Part shown: in pieces, positions 24,531 through 32,767 of the stretch
Layout: every line of letters starts with the position of its first letter
Position numbering within the stretch: position 1 is the first letter of the stretch
Assembly (NCBI RefSeq): GCF_943181405.1
Contig: NZ_CALPBY010000005.1
Coordinates: 1 to 64,000 of the forward strand
Source of the DNA: Cellulosimicrobium sp. Marseille-Q4280
GTDB taxonomy: Bacteria; Actinomycetota; Actinomycetes; Actinomycetales; Cellulomonadaceae
Direction of reading: 5' to 3'
Length of the DNA: 64,000 bases
Notes under the pieces: model-generated
Databases searched by the model: none
Told to the model about the DNA's origin: nothing
Seen by the model: the letters and a program-made list of their open reading frames with translations, nothing else
Program-made: the position numbers and the translations under genes

Positions 24531-25069
24531 GCGCGACGCCGCCCGACGACACCTCCGCGACCGGCCGCCCCGCCGCGGCGGGAACCCTCTCGGCGACGGA
24601 CCGCGCGCACCTGGCGGAGGCGCTCCGGATCGCCCGGGCGACGCTCGCCGACGGCAACCGGCCGTTCGGCGCGGTGCTCGTCGCGGCCGAAGGCCGGGTG
24701 CTCGCGACCGGTCGCAACGCCGCCGCGCAGACGGGCGACCCGACGTCGCACGCCGAGCTGGACGCGGTCCGGGCCGTCACCGCCGCCGACCGCCCCGCGG
24801 TCGCAGGCGCCACGATGTTCGCGAGCGGCGAGCCCTGCCCGATGTGCGCGGCCGCCCTCGTGTGGTCGGGCGTCGGCCGCATCGTGTTCGGCACCGCCGC
24901 ACCGGACATCCGCGCCGTCGTGCCCGGGTCGCCGTCGTTCACGCTGCGCTGCGACGACGTGGTCCGGGCCTCCGACGCGACGGTCGCCGTCGTCGGGCCG
25001 GTGCTCGGCGACGAAGGCCTGGCGCCGTTCCGCGAGCTCGCTGCCGGCCTGGCCCGACCGCCCAGGTAG
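24527..25069 (+). CDS. Nucleoside/nucleobase deaminase of the cytidine-deaminase fold
   Basis: A 180-residue zinc deaminase. Zinc ligands and catalytic glutamate are seen as SHAELDAV (near residue 77) and SGEPCPMCAAALVWSG (near 97-112), the HAE and PCxxC motifs of guanine- and adenosine-type deaminases. It starts inside the cyclodeaminase-like gene (ATGA overlap). Given the BMP importer upstream, a purine or pterin-like base is a likely substrate; guanine deaminase is the best single guess. The gene ends AGG TAG inside the first unit of a repeat array shared with the convergent aldo/keto reductase gene. Confidence 0.9.
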   Translation: MSATPPDDTSATGRPAAAGTLSATDRAHLAEALRIARATLADGNRPFGAVLVAAEGRVLATGRNAAAQTGDPTSHAELDAVRAVTAADRPAVAGATMFASGEPCPMCAAALVWSGVGRIVFGTAAPDIRAVVPGSPSFTLRCDDVVRASDATVAVVGPVLGDEGLAPFRELAAGLARPPR

Positions 25070-25160
25070 TACCGCAGTCCACCGAGGTAGTACCGCAGGC
25101 CCGCGAGGTAGTACCGCTGTCAGGACTGCGGTACTACCTCGCGGACTGCGGTACTACTTC
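25063..25160. repeat. Five-unit GGTAGTACC-type array shared by two convergent stop codons
   Basis: Three forward units (25063, 25084, 25105; 21-base spacing) and two inverted units (25130, 25150; 20-base spacing) fill the gap between convergent genes. The first unit supplies the TAG of the deaminase gene and the last, slightly diverged, supplies the TAG of the aldo/keto reductase gene. Positions 25102-25117 and 25128-25143 make a perfect 16-bp stem with a ten-base loop, a plausible bidirectional terminator. Confidence 0.92.
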
Positions 25161-26203
25161 GCGAGAGCCGTCTCGATCGCGTCCTGCTCGTCGTCGGTCA
25201 GAGCGGGCGCGGAGAGTGCGGCGACGCTGTTCTCGAGCTGGCGGACGCTGCTCGCCCCGACGAGCGCGGAGGTGACGCGCTCGTCGCGCAGCACCCACGT
25301 GAGCGCGAGCTGTGCGAGCGACTGCCCGCGCCCCTGCGCGATCTCGTTCAGCGTCCGGGCCGTCGTGAGGTACTCCTCGTCGAGGTTGTCGGCGGACAGG
25401 AACGGCGAGTCGGGCCGTGCGGCCCGCGAGCCCTCGGGCGCGAACCCCGAGAGGTAGCGGTCGGTGAGCAGGCCCTGCTGGAGCGGCGAGAAGACGATGG
25501 TCCCGATGCCGAGCTCGCCCACGACGTCGAGCAGCGACTCCGACTGCACGCCGTCGTAGCGGTCCTCGTGCGCGGCGTCCTCGACATGACGGTTGAGCAT
25601 CGAGTAGCTCGGCTGGTGGATGAGCAGCGGCGTGCCGAGGTCGGCGAGGATCGCCGCGGCCTCGCGCGTACGCGCCGGCGAGTAGTTCGAGACGCCGACG
25701 TACAGGGCCTTGCCCTGCTGGACCGCGTCGTGCAGGGCCCGCATGGACTCCTCGAGCGGCGTGCTCGGGTCCGGGCGGTGGTGGTAGAAGACGTCGACGT
25801 GGTCGAGGCCCATCCGCTGCAGCGACTGGTCGAGCGACGACAGCAGGTACTTGCGCGACGCGCCGTCGCCGTACGGGCCGGGCCACATGTCGTACCCCGC
25901 CTTGGACGAGATGACGAGCTCGTCGCGGTACGCCCCCAGGTCCTGCGCGAGGTGCCGCCCGAAGTTCTCCTCGGCGGAGCCGTAGGGCGGGCCGTAGTTG
26001 TTGGCGAGGTCGAAGTGCGTGATCCCGAGGTCGAACGCCCGCCGGAGCACGGCGCGCTGGGTCTCGAACGGGTTGACGTCCCCGAAGTTGTGCCAGAGGC
26101 CGAGCGAGATCGCGGGCAGGTCGAGGCCGCTGCGCCCTGTCCGCCGGTAGGTCATCGAGTCGTAACGGTCGTCGGCGGCGACATAGCGCGGGATGAGGGG
26201 CAT
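25154..26203 (-). CDS. Aldo/keto reductase, glyceraldehyde-3-phosphate reductase (YghZ) type
   Basis: A 349-residue NADPH-dependent reductase of the AKR14-like group. The catalytic set is visible as Asp/Tyr in FDLANNYGPPYGSAEENFG, Lys in VISSKAGYDMWPG and His in VFYHHRPDP. The N-terminus MTYRRTGRSGLDLPAISLGLW matches the YghZ/MgrA group, which reduces L-glyceraldehyde 3-phosphate and methylglyoxal. The ATG at 26203 gives the family N-terminus; a longer frame upstream is proline/arginine-rich and unlikely. It is expressed alone or behind the epoxide hydrolase gene. Its stop lies in the repeat array it shares with the deaminase gene. Confidence 0.92.
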   Translation of the reverse strand: MPLIPRYVAADDRYDSMTYRRTGRSGLDLPAISLGLWHNFGDVNPFETQRAVLRRAFDLGITHFDLANNYGPPYGSAEENFGRHLAQDLGAYRDELVISSKAGYDMWPGPYGDGASRKYLLSSLDQSLQRMGLDHVDVFYHHRPDPSTPLEESMRALHDAVQQGKALYVGVSNYSPARTREAAAILADLGTPLLIHQPSYSMLNRHVEDAAHEDRYDGVQSESLLDVVGELGIGTIVFSPLQQGLLTDRYLSGFAPEGSRAARPDSPFLSADNLDEEYLTTARTLNEIAQGRGQSLAQLALTWVLRDERVTSALVGASSVRQLENSVAALSAPALTDDEQDAIETALAK

Positions 26204-26264
26204 GCGCCCATTCTGCCGCGCGCCGCCGCATCGTGCGGGGACCGGCCGTCGTCCCGCCCGGCCT

Positions 26265-26318
26265 CCTGCCCGACGGCGGAGCGGTCGCACGGTCTCGAGC
26301 CTGCGGCTTTCGGGCAGG
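26265..26318 (-). terminator. Inverted repeat after the epoxide hydrolase gene
   Basis: CCTGCCCGA (26265-26273) and TCGGGCAGG (26310-26318) are exact complements, a few bases past the minus-strand stop at 26324. The 36-base loop is long, so the terminator role is moderately supported only. Confidence 0.45.
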
Positions 26319-26323
26319 GTAGG

Positions 26324-27469
26324 TCACGCGAGGCCGCGGAGGAACGTGCGGAGGTCGCCTGCGAGCAGCTCCGGCTGCTCCATCGCGGGGAAATGACCGC
26401 CCTCGGTGAACTCGCTCCAGTGGCCGATCGCCTTCCACGGGTCCATCGCGCGGCGCACGAGGGGATGGGTGTCGAACACGGCCCAGCCGGACGGCACCCC
26501 GGGGGCCGCCATGACGAGGTCGAGTCCGGAGTGCTCCGACTCGTAGTAGAACTGCGCGCTCGACGCACCGCTGCGGGTGAACCAGTACAGGCTGATGCTC
26601 GTCAGGAGCTGGTCGCGGTCGACCGTCTCGTCCGGCGCCCGGTAGGCGCCGTCGGCCCTGGTCTTGAACTTCTCGGCGATCCACGCGAGCTGACCGACCG
26701 GCGAGTCCGTGAGCGCGGCGCCGATCGTGTCGGGCCGATGGTCCTGCATCTCGAGATACCCGCGTTCGCCAGCGTTCTCGGAGCGCACCGCCTCGAGCTC
26801 GGCGATCTCGTCGTCGGACAGGCCGTCGGGGTAGGGGAACTTGTCGCCGAGCAGAGCGAGCAACCGGCGGTCGATGCCGAGGTGCGTGCCGAGGACGCGC
26901 TCCGGGTGGACCGCCGCGAGGCGTCCCGTGGTGCCCGCACCGATGTCCGTGCCGTGGGCGGCGAACCTCTCGTAGCCCAGGCGCGTCATGATCTCCGCGA
27001 AGGCCTCCGTCGTCCGCGCGAGCTCCCAGCCGGTCCCCGACAGCGGCGTGGAGAACCCGAAGCCGGGCAGTGACGGGATGACCACGTGGAACTCGTCGGT
27101 CAGCAGCGGGATGAGCCGCTGGTAGTCGACGAACGAGCTCGGCCAGCCGTGGTTCAGCATCAGCGGCACGGCCCCCGGGTTCGCCGATCGCGCGTGGACG
27201 ACGTGGAACGTCTGCCCGTCGACGACCGTGGTGAGCTGTTCGTGCTCGTTGAGCCTCGCCTCCTGCGCACGCCAGTCGAACCCGTCGCGCCAGTACTCGG
27301 CCAGCTCCTTCAGGTACACCAGCGGGATGCCACGGCTGAAGTCGGTGCGATCATCCCGGCCCGGGACGGGGACGGGCCAGCGGGTGTGGGCCAGACGGCG
27401 GCGCAGATCGTCGACGTCTGCCTGAGGGATGTCGATGCGGAACGGTGTGAGGGCGGTGTTCTCGGTCAT
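26324..27469 (-). CDS. Epoxide hydrolase, alpha/beta-hydrolase with EHN domain
   Basis: A 381-residue microsomal-type epoxide hydrolase that would open epoxides to diols. The N-terminal EHN domain covers residues 1-110 (ALTPFRIDIPQADVDDLRRRL). The hydrolase core carries the oxyanion motif NHGWPSSF, the nucleophile Asp in AAHGTDIGAG and the catalytic His in EGGHFPAMEQPE near the end. No signal peptide. The gene is divergent from a WYL-type regulator whose start is 63 bases away, a layout seen often for stress- or xenobiotic-induced epoxide hydrolases. The ATG at 27469 matches the family N-terminus. Confidence 0.92.
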   Translation of the reverse strand: MTENTALTPFRIDIPQADVDDLRRRLAHTRWPVPVPGRDDRTDFSRGIPLVYLKELAEYWRDGFDWRAQEARLNEHEQLTTVVDGQTFHVVHARSANPGAVPLMLNHGWPSSFVDYQRLIPLLTDEFHVVIPSLPGFGFSTPLSGTGWELARTTEAFAEIMTRLGYERFAAHGTDIGAGTTGRLAAVHPERVLGTHLGIDRRLLALLGDKFPYPDGLSDDEIAELEAVRSENAGERGYLEMQDHRPDTIGAALTDSPVGQLAWIAEKFKTRADGAYRAPDETVDRDQLLTSISLYWFTRSGASSAQFYYESEHSGLDLVMAAPGVPSGWAVFDTHPLVRRAMDPWKAIGHWSEFTEGGHFPAMEQPELLAGDLRTFLRGLA

Positions 27470-27532
27470 GCGCTCGAGGTTTCCAGCAGATGCGGCAGAG
27501 AACCTTCCGCGATCGCTGGGATGATCGAGACC

Positions 27533-28495
27533 ATGTTGGAGACCTCGGCCCGCCTGCTCGAGCTGCTGTCGCTCCTCCAGCTCAGGCGCGACTGGACGAG
27601 CTCCGCGCTCGCCGGCCGGCTCGGAGTGAGCACGAGGACGGTGCGCGCCGACATCGGCAGGCTGCGGTCGCTGGGCTATCCGGTGGACGCGCGCCCTGGC
27701 GTCGCGGGCGGTTACCGGCTGGCCGCCGGGACGGCGATGCCACCGCTCCTGCTCGACGACGACGAGGCCGTCGCCGTCGCCGTCGGGCTGGGTGTCGTCG
27801 CGACCCAGCGGCTCGGCGTCGAGGAGACGTCGCTCACCGCGCTGGCGAAGCTGGAGCAGGTGCTCCCCTCGCGCCTGCGCCGACGCGTCGAGGCCGTGCG
27901 CGAGGCGACGAGCGTCGTCCCCGGGTCTGAGCCGCCGCTCGATCTCTCGGTTCTCGCGGCAGTCGCTGCCGCGATCCGTGGACAGGAGCGGCTCAGGTTC
28001 GGGTACACGAAGCCCGGGGGCATCGAAGGGGCCCGTCACACGGAACCGCAACGGCTCGTGACCTGGGGTCCGCTCTGGTACCTCCTCGCGTGGGATCTGG
28101 ACCGTGACGACTGGCGGGTCTTCCGTGTCGACCGCATGGTCCCGCACGCACCGACGGGGGCGCGGTCCCGCCCGCGCGCGATCCCGGAGGACGACGCCGT
28201 CGACTTCGTCGTGAGACGCGTCAGCAAGGCGGCCTGGAGGTACCGGGCCCGGGTGCTCGTGCACGCTCCCGCCGCCAAGGTCGCCGCGACGATCCCCGTC
28301 CCGCTCGACATCGAGACGGTCGACGAGTCCACGTGCCGCGTCGAGCTGGGTTCCGACGACCCGGACGGTCTCGCGCTGTGGTTGACGCAGCTCGACGCCG
28401 ACATCGAGGTGATCGACGGGGACGAGCTCGCGATGGCGTTCGATCGCCTCGCGACGAGGTTCCGCCGCGCAGCGGGCGGTACGCCCTCGAGGTGA
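27533..28495 (+). CDS. WYL-domain transcriptional regulator, YafY type
   Basis: A 320-residue regulator with an N-terminal winged helix-turn-helix (residues 1-60, SALAGRLGVSTRTVRADIGRL) and a central WYL domain (about 135-205, with WGPLWYLLAWDLDRDDWRVFRVDRM), followed by the C-terminal WCX domain. The ATG at 27533 is chosen as it gives the common MLETSARLLELL beginning; another ATG lies 12 bases upstream. It is divergent from the epoxide hydrolase gene and is the likely regulator of it. WYL proteins sense nucleic-acid fragments or small ligands; the ligand is unknown here. Confidence 0.9.
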   Translation: MLETSARLLELLSLLQLRRDWTSSALAGRLGVSTRTVRADIGRLRSLGYPVDARPGVAGGYRLAAGTAMPPLLLDDDEAVAVAVGLGVVATQRLGVEETSLTALAKLEQVLPSRLRRRVEAVREATSVVPGSEPPLDLSVLAAVAAAIRGQERLRFGYTKPGGIEGARHTEPQRLVTWGPLWYLLAWDLDRDDWRVFRVDRMVPHAPTGARSRPRAIPEDDAVDFVVRRVSKAAWRYRARVLVHAPAAKVAATIPVPLDIETVDESTCRVELGSDDPDGLALWLTQLDADIEVIDGDELAMAFDRLATRFRRAAGGTPSR

Positions 28496-28546
28496 GTCCG
28501 ACCGGGCGCCTCGCGAGGTGTGTCACGGGACGCACCCCGAGAGCAC

Positions 28547-29572
28547 TCAGCGCGACGGCGTCTCCACGACCTGGCCCGCCCACGCGAACCCACCCCCGAA
28601 GCCGAAGAGCAGCGCGGGCGCGCCGGCGGGGATCCTGCCCGCGTGCCACCACTTGGACAGCCCGAGCGGGATCGACGCGGCGGAGGTGTTGCCCGACTCG
28701 ACGATGTCGGTGACGACGACCCTGTCCTCCATGCCGAGCGCCTTGGCGAGCGGCTCGATGATGCGCAGGTTGGCCTGGTGGGCGACCAGCACCTCGATGT
28801 CGTCGAGCGCCACGCCGGACCGCTCGACGACGAGCCTCGCGCGCTCTGCCGCGCGCGTGATGGCCCACTTGAAGACGGCGCGGCCGTCCTGGGCGAACTT
28901 GTCGGCCGGCGCCTCGATGAGCACGGCGGGGGTGAGGTCGGGCTCGGAGCCCCACGTCACCGGGCCGACGCCGGGGGTGTCGGTCGCCTGGAGCACGGCG
29001 GCGCCCGCGCCGTCGGCGGTGAGGATGCACGTGCTGCGGTCGGTCCAGTCGGTGAACGCGGTGAGCTTCTCGGCCCCGATCACGACGGCCGTGCGGGCGG
29101 ACCCGGCGCGGATCGCCTGGTCGGCGAGCGCGACGGAGTGCGCGAACCCGGAGCACGCGACGTTGACGTCGAGCACCGCAGGCCCGACGACGCCGCGCAG
29201 GTCGAGCTCGGACGCCTCCTCGGGCGTCGACTGCCCGGGCATGACGCCGGTCCGCAGGTGGTACGCGACGCGGCCCGCGGTGTTGGGCGAGCGGTCGACG
29301 GCGGTCGCCGTCGCGACGATCACGAGGTCGACGTCGGCGGCCGCCACGCCCGCGTCGTCGAGCGCGTGGCGGGCGGCCCCGACGGCCATGTCGGCGACGG
29401 TCGTGTCGTCGTCGGCGACGTGCCGGGTGACGATGCCCGTCCGGGACCGGATCCACTCGTCGTTCGTCTCGACGAGCTGCGCGACGTCGTCGTTGGTGAG
29501 CGTCTTCTCGGGCTGGTGGTGTCCGAGGCCGACGATGCGCGAGCCGGGCGCGCCGGTGGCAGGTGTGAGCAT
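28547..29572 (-). CDS. 3-oxoacyl-ACP synthase III (KAS III, FabH-like)
   Basis: A 341-residue condensing enzyme with the Cys-His-Asn triad seen as NVACSGFAH (Cys140), VLVAHQANLRI and ESGNTSAAS. It starts fatty-acid-type chains by condensing an acyl-CoA with malonyl-ACP. It is a lone gene with no other fatty acid synthesis genes near, and has an insert of about 20 residues before the active cysteine (MPGQSTPEEASELDL) that FabH of the main pathway usually lacks. It may therefore serve a secondary pathway or a branched primer. Convergent with the WYL regulator gene, 51 bases away. Confidence 0.9.
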   Translation of the reverse strand: MLTPATGAPGSRIVGLGHHQPEKTLTNDDVAQLVETNDEWIRSRTGIVTRHVADDDTTVADMAVGAARHALDDAGVAAADVDLVIVATATAVDRSPNTAGRVAYHLRTGVMPGQSTPEEASELDLRGVVGPAVLDVNVACSGFAHSVALADQAIRAGSARTAVVIGAEKLTAFTDWTDRSTCILTADGAGAAVLQATDTPGVGPVTWGSEPDLTPAVLIEAPADKFAQDGRAVFKWAITRAAERARLVVERSGVALDDIEVLVAHQANLRIIEPLAKALGMEDRVVVTDIVESGNTSAASIPLGLSKWWHAGRIPAGAPALLFGFGGGFAWAGQVVETPSR

Positions 29573-29588
29573 GCGTCGATCATTCACC

Positions 29589-29621
29589 GTGCCCGGCGGA
29601 TCGTCCAAGCCGCCGGGTCAC
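29589..29621 (-). terminator. Hairpin after the altronate dehydratase gene
   Basis: CCCGGCGG (29592-29599) pairs with CCGCCGGG (29610-29617), extended by GTG/CAC with one bulge. It begins seven bases past the minus-strand stop at 29628 and separates the sugar-acid operon from the KAS III gene. Confidence 0.65.
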
Positions 29622-29627
29622 GACCGC

Positions 29628-31175
29628 TCAGGTGACGGTCCCGAGCTGCCAGGGGACGAACTCCTCGCCGCCGATGTCGAGGTCCTCGCTCGCCGTCTGC
29701 TCGCCGGACGCGACGGCGAGGATGCGCGCGAAGATCTCGTCGGCGACGGCCTCGAGGGTCGCGGTGCCGTCGACGATCCGCCCGCAGTCGATGTCGACGT
29801 CGTCGCCCATCCGGGCGTAGAGCTCGCTGTTCGTCCCGAGCTTGATCGACGGCGTGGGCTTGCACCCGAACACCGAGCCGCGCCCGGTCGTGAAGCACAC
29901 GACGTTCGCACCGCCGGCGACGAGGCCCGTCACGGAGACCGGGTCGTAGCCCGGGGTGTCCATGAAGACGAAGCCCTTCGTCGTCATGGGCTCGGCGTAC
30001 TCGTGCACCGCGGCGAGGTCGGCCTGGCCGCCCTTCGCGACGGCGCCGAGGGACTTCTCGAGGATCGTCGTCAGGCCGCCCGCCTTGTTGCCCGGCGACG
30101 GGTTGTTGTCGAGGCTCCCGCCGCCCGCTGCGGCGTACTCCTGCCACCACGCGAGGCGGTCGAGCAGACGCTGTCCGACCTCGGGCGTCACCGCGCGCCG
30201 CGTGAGGAGGTGCTCCGCGCCGAAGACCTCCGGCGTCTCCGCCAGGGCGGACGTGCCGCCGTAGGCGACGAGGCGGTCGGACGCGATCCCGAGCGCGGGG
30301 TTCGCCGTGATGCCGGAGTACCCGTCGGAGCCCCCGCAGTTGAGGCCGAGGACGAGCTCGGACACGTCGCACTCGGTGCGCTCGAAGCGGCCGTCGATCT
30401 CCTCGACCATCTCCCGGACGGCCTGGGCACCCGCCTTGACGGTCGCGCGCACGCCTCCCGAGTCCTGGATGGTCAGGGTCCGCACGACGGTGTCCGGGGA
30501 GAGCTGCGCTCCGGCGAGGACCGTGTCGACGGCGATCATCTCGCAGCCGAGGCCGAGCACGAGCACGCCCGTGACGTTGGGATGCCCCGCGTACCCGCGC
30601 AGCGTCCGCAGGAGCACCTGTGCGCCGTCGCTCGTCGGGACGAGCCCGCACCCCGACTGGTGGGTGAGCGCGACGACGCCGTCGACGTGCTCGTAGCCGT
30701 CCATCGCGAACCCGCGGAACTGGTCGGCGATCATCTTCGCCGTGCTCGCCGAGCAGTTCACGGACGTGAGGATCGCGACGTACGAGCGCGTCCCCACGCG
30801 GCCGTCGGCGCGGCGGTAGCCGCGGAACGTGGGCCGCGGTCCCGCGGGCGTCTCGAGCGCGGTGCGGACCGTGGCGAGCTCGTGCTCGCGCTCGCCCTCC
30901 TCGAAGCCCAGGTTGTGCACGTGCACGTGGTCGCCCGGCTCGATCGACGCCGACGCGACCCCGATGACCTGCCCGTACTTGCGCACGGGATCGCCCGTCG
31001 GCACCGCGCGCAGCGCGACCTTGTGCCCGCGCGGGACGTCGTTGCGGACCGTGACGGTCTCGCCGCCCTCGGCCGCCACGACGTCACCGGGGACGAGGTC
31101 GCGCGTGGCGACCGCGACGTCGTCCTCGGCGCGCAGCACGAGCAGCGCGGCGCGCTCGTGCGTGGACGCGGTCAT
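29628..31175 (-). CDS. Altronate dehydratase family protein (UxaA type)
   Basis: A 515-residue dehydratase of the UxaA/GarD family with both family parts in one chain: an N-terminal SAF domain (about 10-90) and the large C-terminal catalytic domain with conserved THQSGCGLV, GLGCEM and LNCGGSDGYSGITANP segments. These enzymes remove water from altronate or galactarate to give a 2-keto-3-deoxy sugar acid. The start overlaps the preceding Gfo/Idh gene by four bases, so both are coupled. With that dehydrogenase it could form an oxidise-then-dehydrate route for an imported sugar acid. The exact epimer cannot be told from sequence. Confidence 0.9.
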   Translation of the reverse strand: MTASTHERAALLVLRAEDDVAVATRDLVPGDVVAAEGGETVTVRNDVPRGHKVALRAVPTGDPVRKYGQVIGVASASIEPGDHVHVHNLGFEEGEREHELATVRTALETPAGPRPTFRGYRRADGRVGTRSYVAILTSVNCSASTAKMIADQFRGFAMDGYEHVDGVVALTHQSGCGLVPTSDGAQVLLRTLRGYAGHPNVTGVLVLGLGCEMIAVDTVLAGAQLSPDTVVRTLTIQDSGGVRATVKAGAQAVREMVEEIDGRFERTECDVSELVLGLNCGGSDGYSGITANPALGIASDRLVAYGGTSALAETPEVFGAEHLLTRRAVTPEVGQRLLDRLAWWQEYAAAGGGSLDNNPSPGNKAGGLTTILEKSLGAVAKGGQADLAAVHEYAEPMTTKGFVFMDTPGYDPVSVTGLVAGGANVVCFTTGRGSVFGCKPTPSIKLGTNSELYARMGDDVDIDCGRIVDGTATLEAVADEIFARILAVASGEQTASEDLDIGGEEFVPWQLGTVT

Positions 31176-32635
31176 GCCCCGACCGCCTGCACGCGCGCCG
31201 CGTCGTCGGGGTCGAGGTCGGAGGCGTCGGCGACGGTGGCCGTGAGCTCCCGGTGCGCACCGCCGACCGCGTCGGCCAGGCGGACCGGCAGGCCGGTCTC
31301 GAGCGACCTGTTCGCGGCGATCCCGACACCGGCCGCGAGCAGCCCGTCGCGCCAGCCCGCGGGACGACCGAGCGGGTCCTCGCCCGGACCGCGGAAGACG
31401 TCCTGCAGGAGCATCGCGTCGCCGCCCCCGTGAGACCCCTGCCCCCTCGGGATCGGCACCTCCCGCGCCTCCTCCCAGTGCCGCTGCACGACGAGCCGCT
31501 CGCCGCGCGGGCGCGTCGGCCCGGTGGCCAGCGCCTCCTGCGCGGACGGGTCCAGGACGGGCCGACCGTCCTCGTCCGTGAGGACGGCACCACGCTCGAC
31601 GACCTCGAGCTCCGCGCGGCCGCGCGTCCCGGTGACGCTCACGCGGTACCCCTCCCAGGGTCCGTAGGCGGTCAGCGAGTAGGTGAGGAGGGCGCCGCGG
31701 CCGTACTGGACGATCACGGCAGCCGTGTCCTCGATCGTCACCCCGGGCGCGAACGGGTCCTGGTCGCGCCGGTACCCGTCGTGCGCCTCGGCGTCGAGGT
31801 ACAGGTCGGCCAGGCGCTGGTCGTCGGCGAGGTCGAGGAGGAACAGGTCGCGCGGCGCGTCCGCCGCAGGGCCGTCGGGAGCACCGCGCGTCCCGCGCGC
31901 GGGCCGGCTCCCCGCCGGCGCGTCGTCGGACCCTGCGCCGTCGGCCCCGTAGAAGCGCAGGCCGCCGCGCGCGAACACCAGGTCGGGCTCGTCGTCGACC
32001 CACCAGTTGACGAGGTCCGCGTGGTGGCTCGACTTGTGGACGAGGAGCCCGCCGGAGATCGCCTTCTCGCGGTGCCAGCGGCGGAAGTAGTCGGCGCCGT
32101 GCACGGTGTCGAGGACCCACTCGAAGTGGACCGCGGTGACCTCGCCGATCTCACCGCTCGCGATGACCTGCTTGAGCGCGGTGTTCCGGGGCGAGTAACG
32201 GTAGTTGAACGTCACCACGACGTCGCGACCGTGCTCGGCGACGGCGTCCACGATCTGGCGGCAGCCCCGCCCGGTCGTGGTCATCGGCTTCTCCAGCACG
32301 ACGTCGGCCCCGGCGGCGAGCACGCGCGCGACGACGTCCGCGTGGGTGCGGTCGGGCGACGTCACGACGACCGCGTCGACGCGCTCGCGCTCGATCATCC
32401 CCTCGAGGTCGTCGGGCGCGTACGTCGGGACGGGCGCCTCCCCGGCGGCGGCCACCAGGTCGTCGTAGAACGCGGAGCGGACCGGGTTCGGCTCGCACCA
32501 CGCGACGATCCGCGCGACGTCGCGGTGCGGCCCGAGGATCGCGTCGACGTACATCTGGGCCCGGTGCCCGGTCCCGACGACCGCGTAGCGGCGACGGGTG
32601 TCGGTGTCTCGGGGGGACTCGGCGAGGGGAGGCAA
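31172..32635 (-). CDS. Gfo/Idh/MocA-family sugar dehydrogenase
   Basis: A 487-residue NAD(P)-dependent oxidoreductase. An N-terminal Rossmann domain (YAVVGTGHRAQMYV, residues 17-30) carries the catalytic lysine in VLEKPMTTT; the C-terminal alpha/beta domain includes the SGGLLVHKSSHHADLVNWW segment. A Pro/Ala/Gly/Asp-rich insert of about 30 residues lies near 245. The TTG at 32635 is taken as start because GGAAGGA stands five bases upstream. It should oxidise a hydroxyl of a sugar or sugar acid and is coupled to the altronate dehydratase gene. A large hairpin separates it from the binding-protein gene upstream in the operon. Confidence 0.9.
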   Translation of the reverse strand: MPPLAESPRDTDTRRRYAVVGTGHRAQMYVDAILGPHRDVARIVAWCEPNPVRSAFYDDLVAAAGEAPVPTYAPDDLEGMIERERVDAVVVTSPDRTHADVVARVLAAGADVVLEKPMTTTGRGCRQIVDAVAEHGRDVVVTFNYRYSPRNTALKQVIASGEIGEVTAVHFEWVLDTVHGADYFRRWHREKAISGGLLVHKSSHHADLVNWWVDDEPDLVFARGGLRFYGADGAGSDDAPAGSRPARGTRGAPDGPAADAPRDLFLLDLADDQRLADLYLDAEAHDGYRRDQDPFAPGVTIEDTAAVIVQYGRGALLTYSLTAYGPWEGYRVSVTGTRGRAELEVVERGAVLTDEDGRPVLDPSAQEALATGPTRPRGERLVVQRHWEEAREVPIPRGQGSHGGGDAMLLQDVFRGPGEDPLGRPAGWRDGLLAAGVGIAANRSLETGLPVRLADAVGGAHRELTATVADASDLDPDDAARVQAVGA

Positions 32636-32686
32636 AGCGGTCCTTCCGTGGGTGGTGTCCCGTCCGCCGGTGGGTGGCGGGCGGTC

Positions 32687-32726
32687 GGCCGGACCGTCCC
32701 CGTGGGGCGACGGGGACGGTCCGGCC
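32687..32726 (-). terminator. Strong 16-bp hairpin after the binding-protein gene
   Basis: Positions 32687-32702 pair perfectly with 32711-32726 around an eight-base loop, between the binding-protein stop (32768) and the dehydrogenase start (32635) on the minus strand. It probably reduces read-through into the dehydrogenase or stabilises the upstream message. Confidence 0.8.
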
Positions 32727-32767
32727 AGTCGTGCCCGGGCGCTGTCGGCACCCGGTGGATCGGTGCG

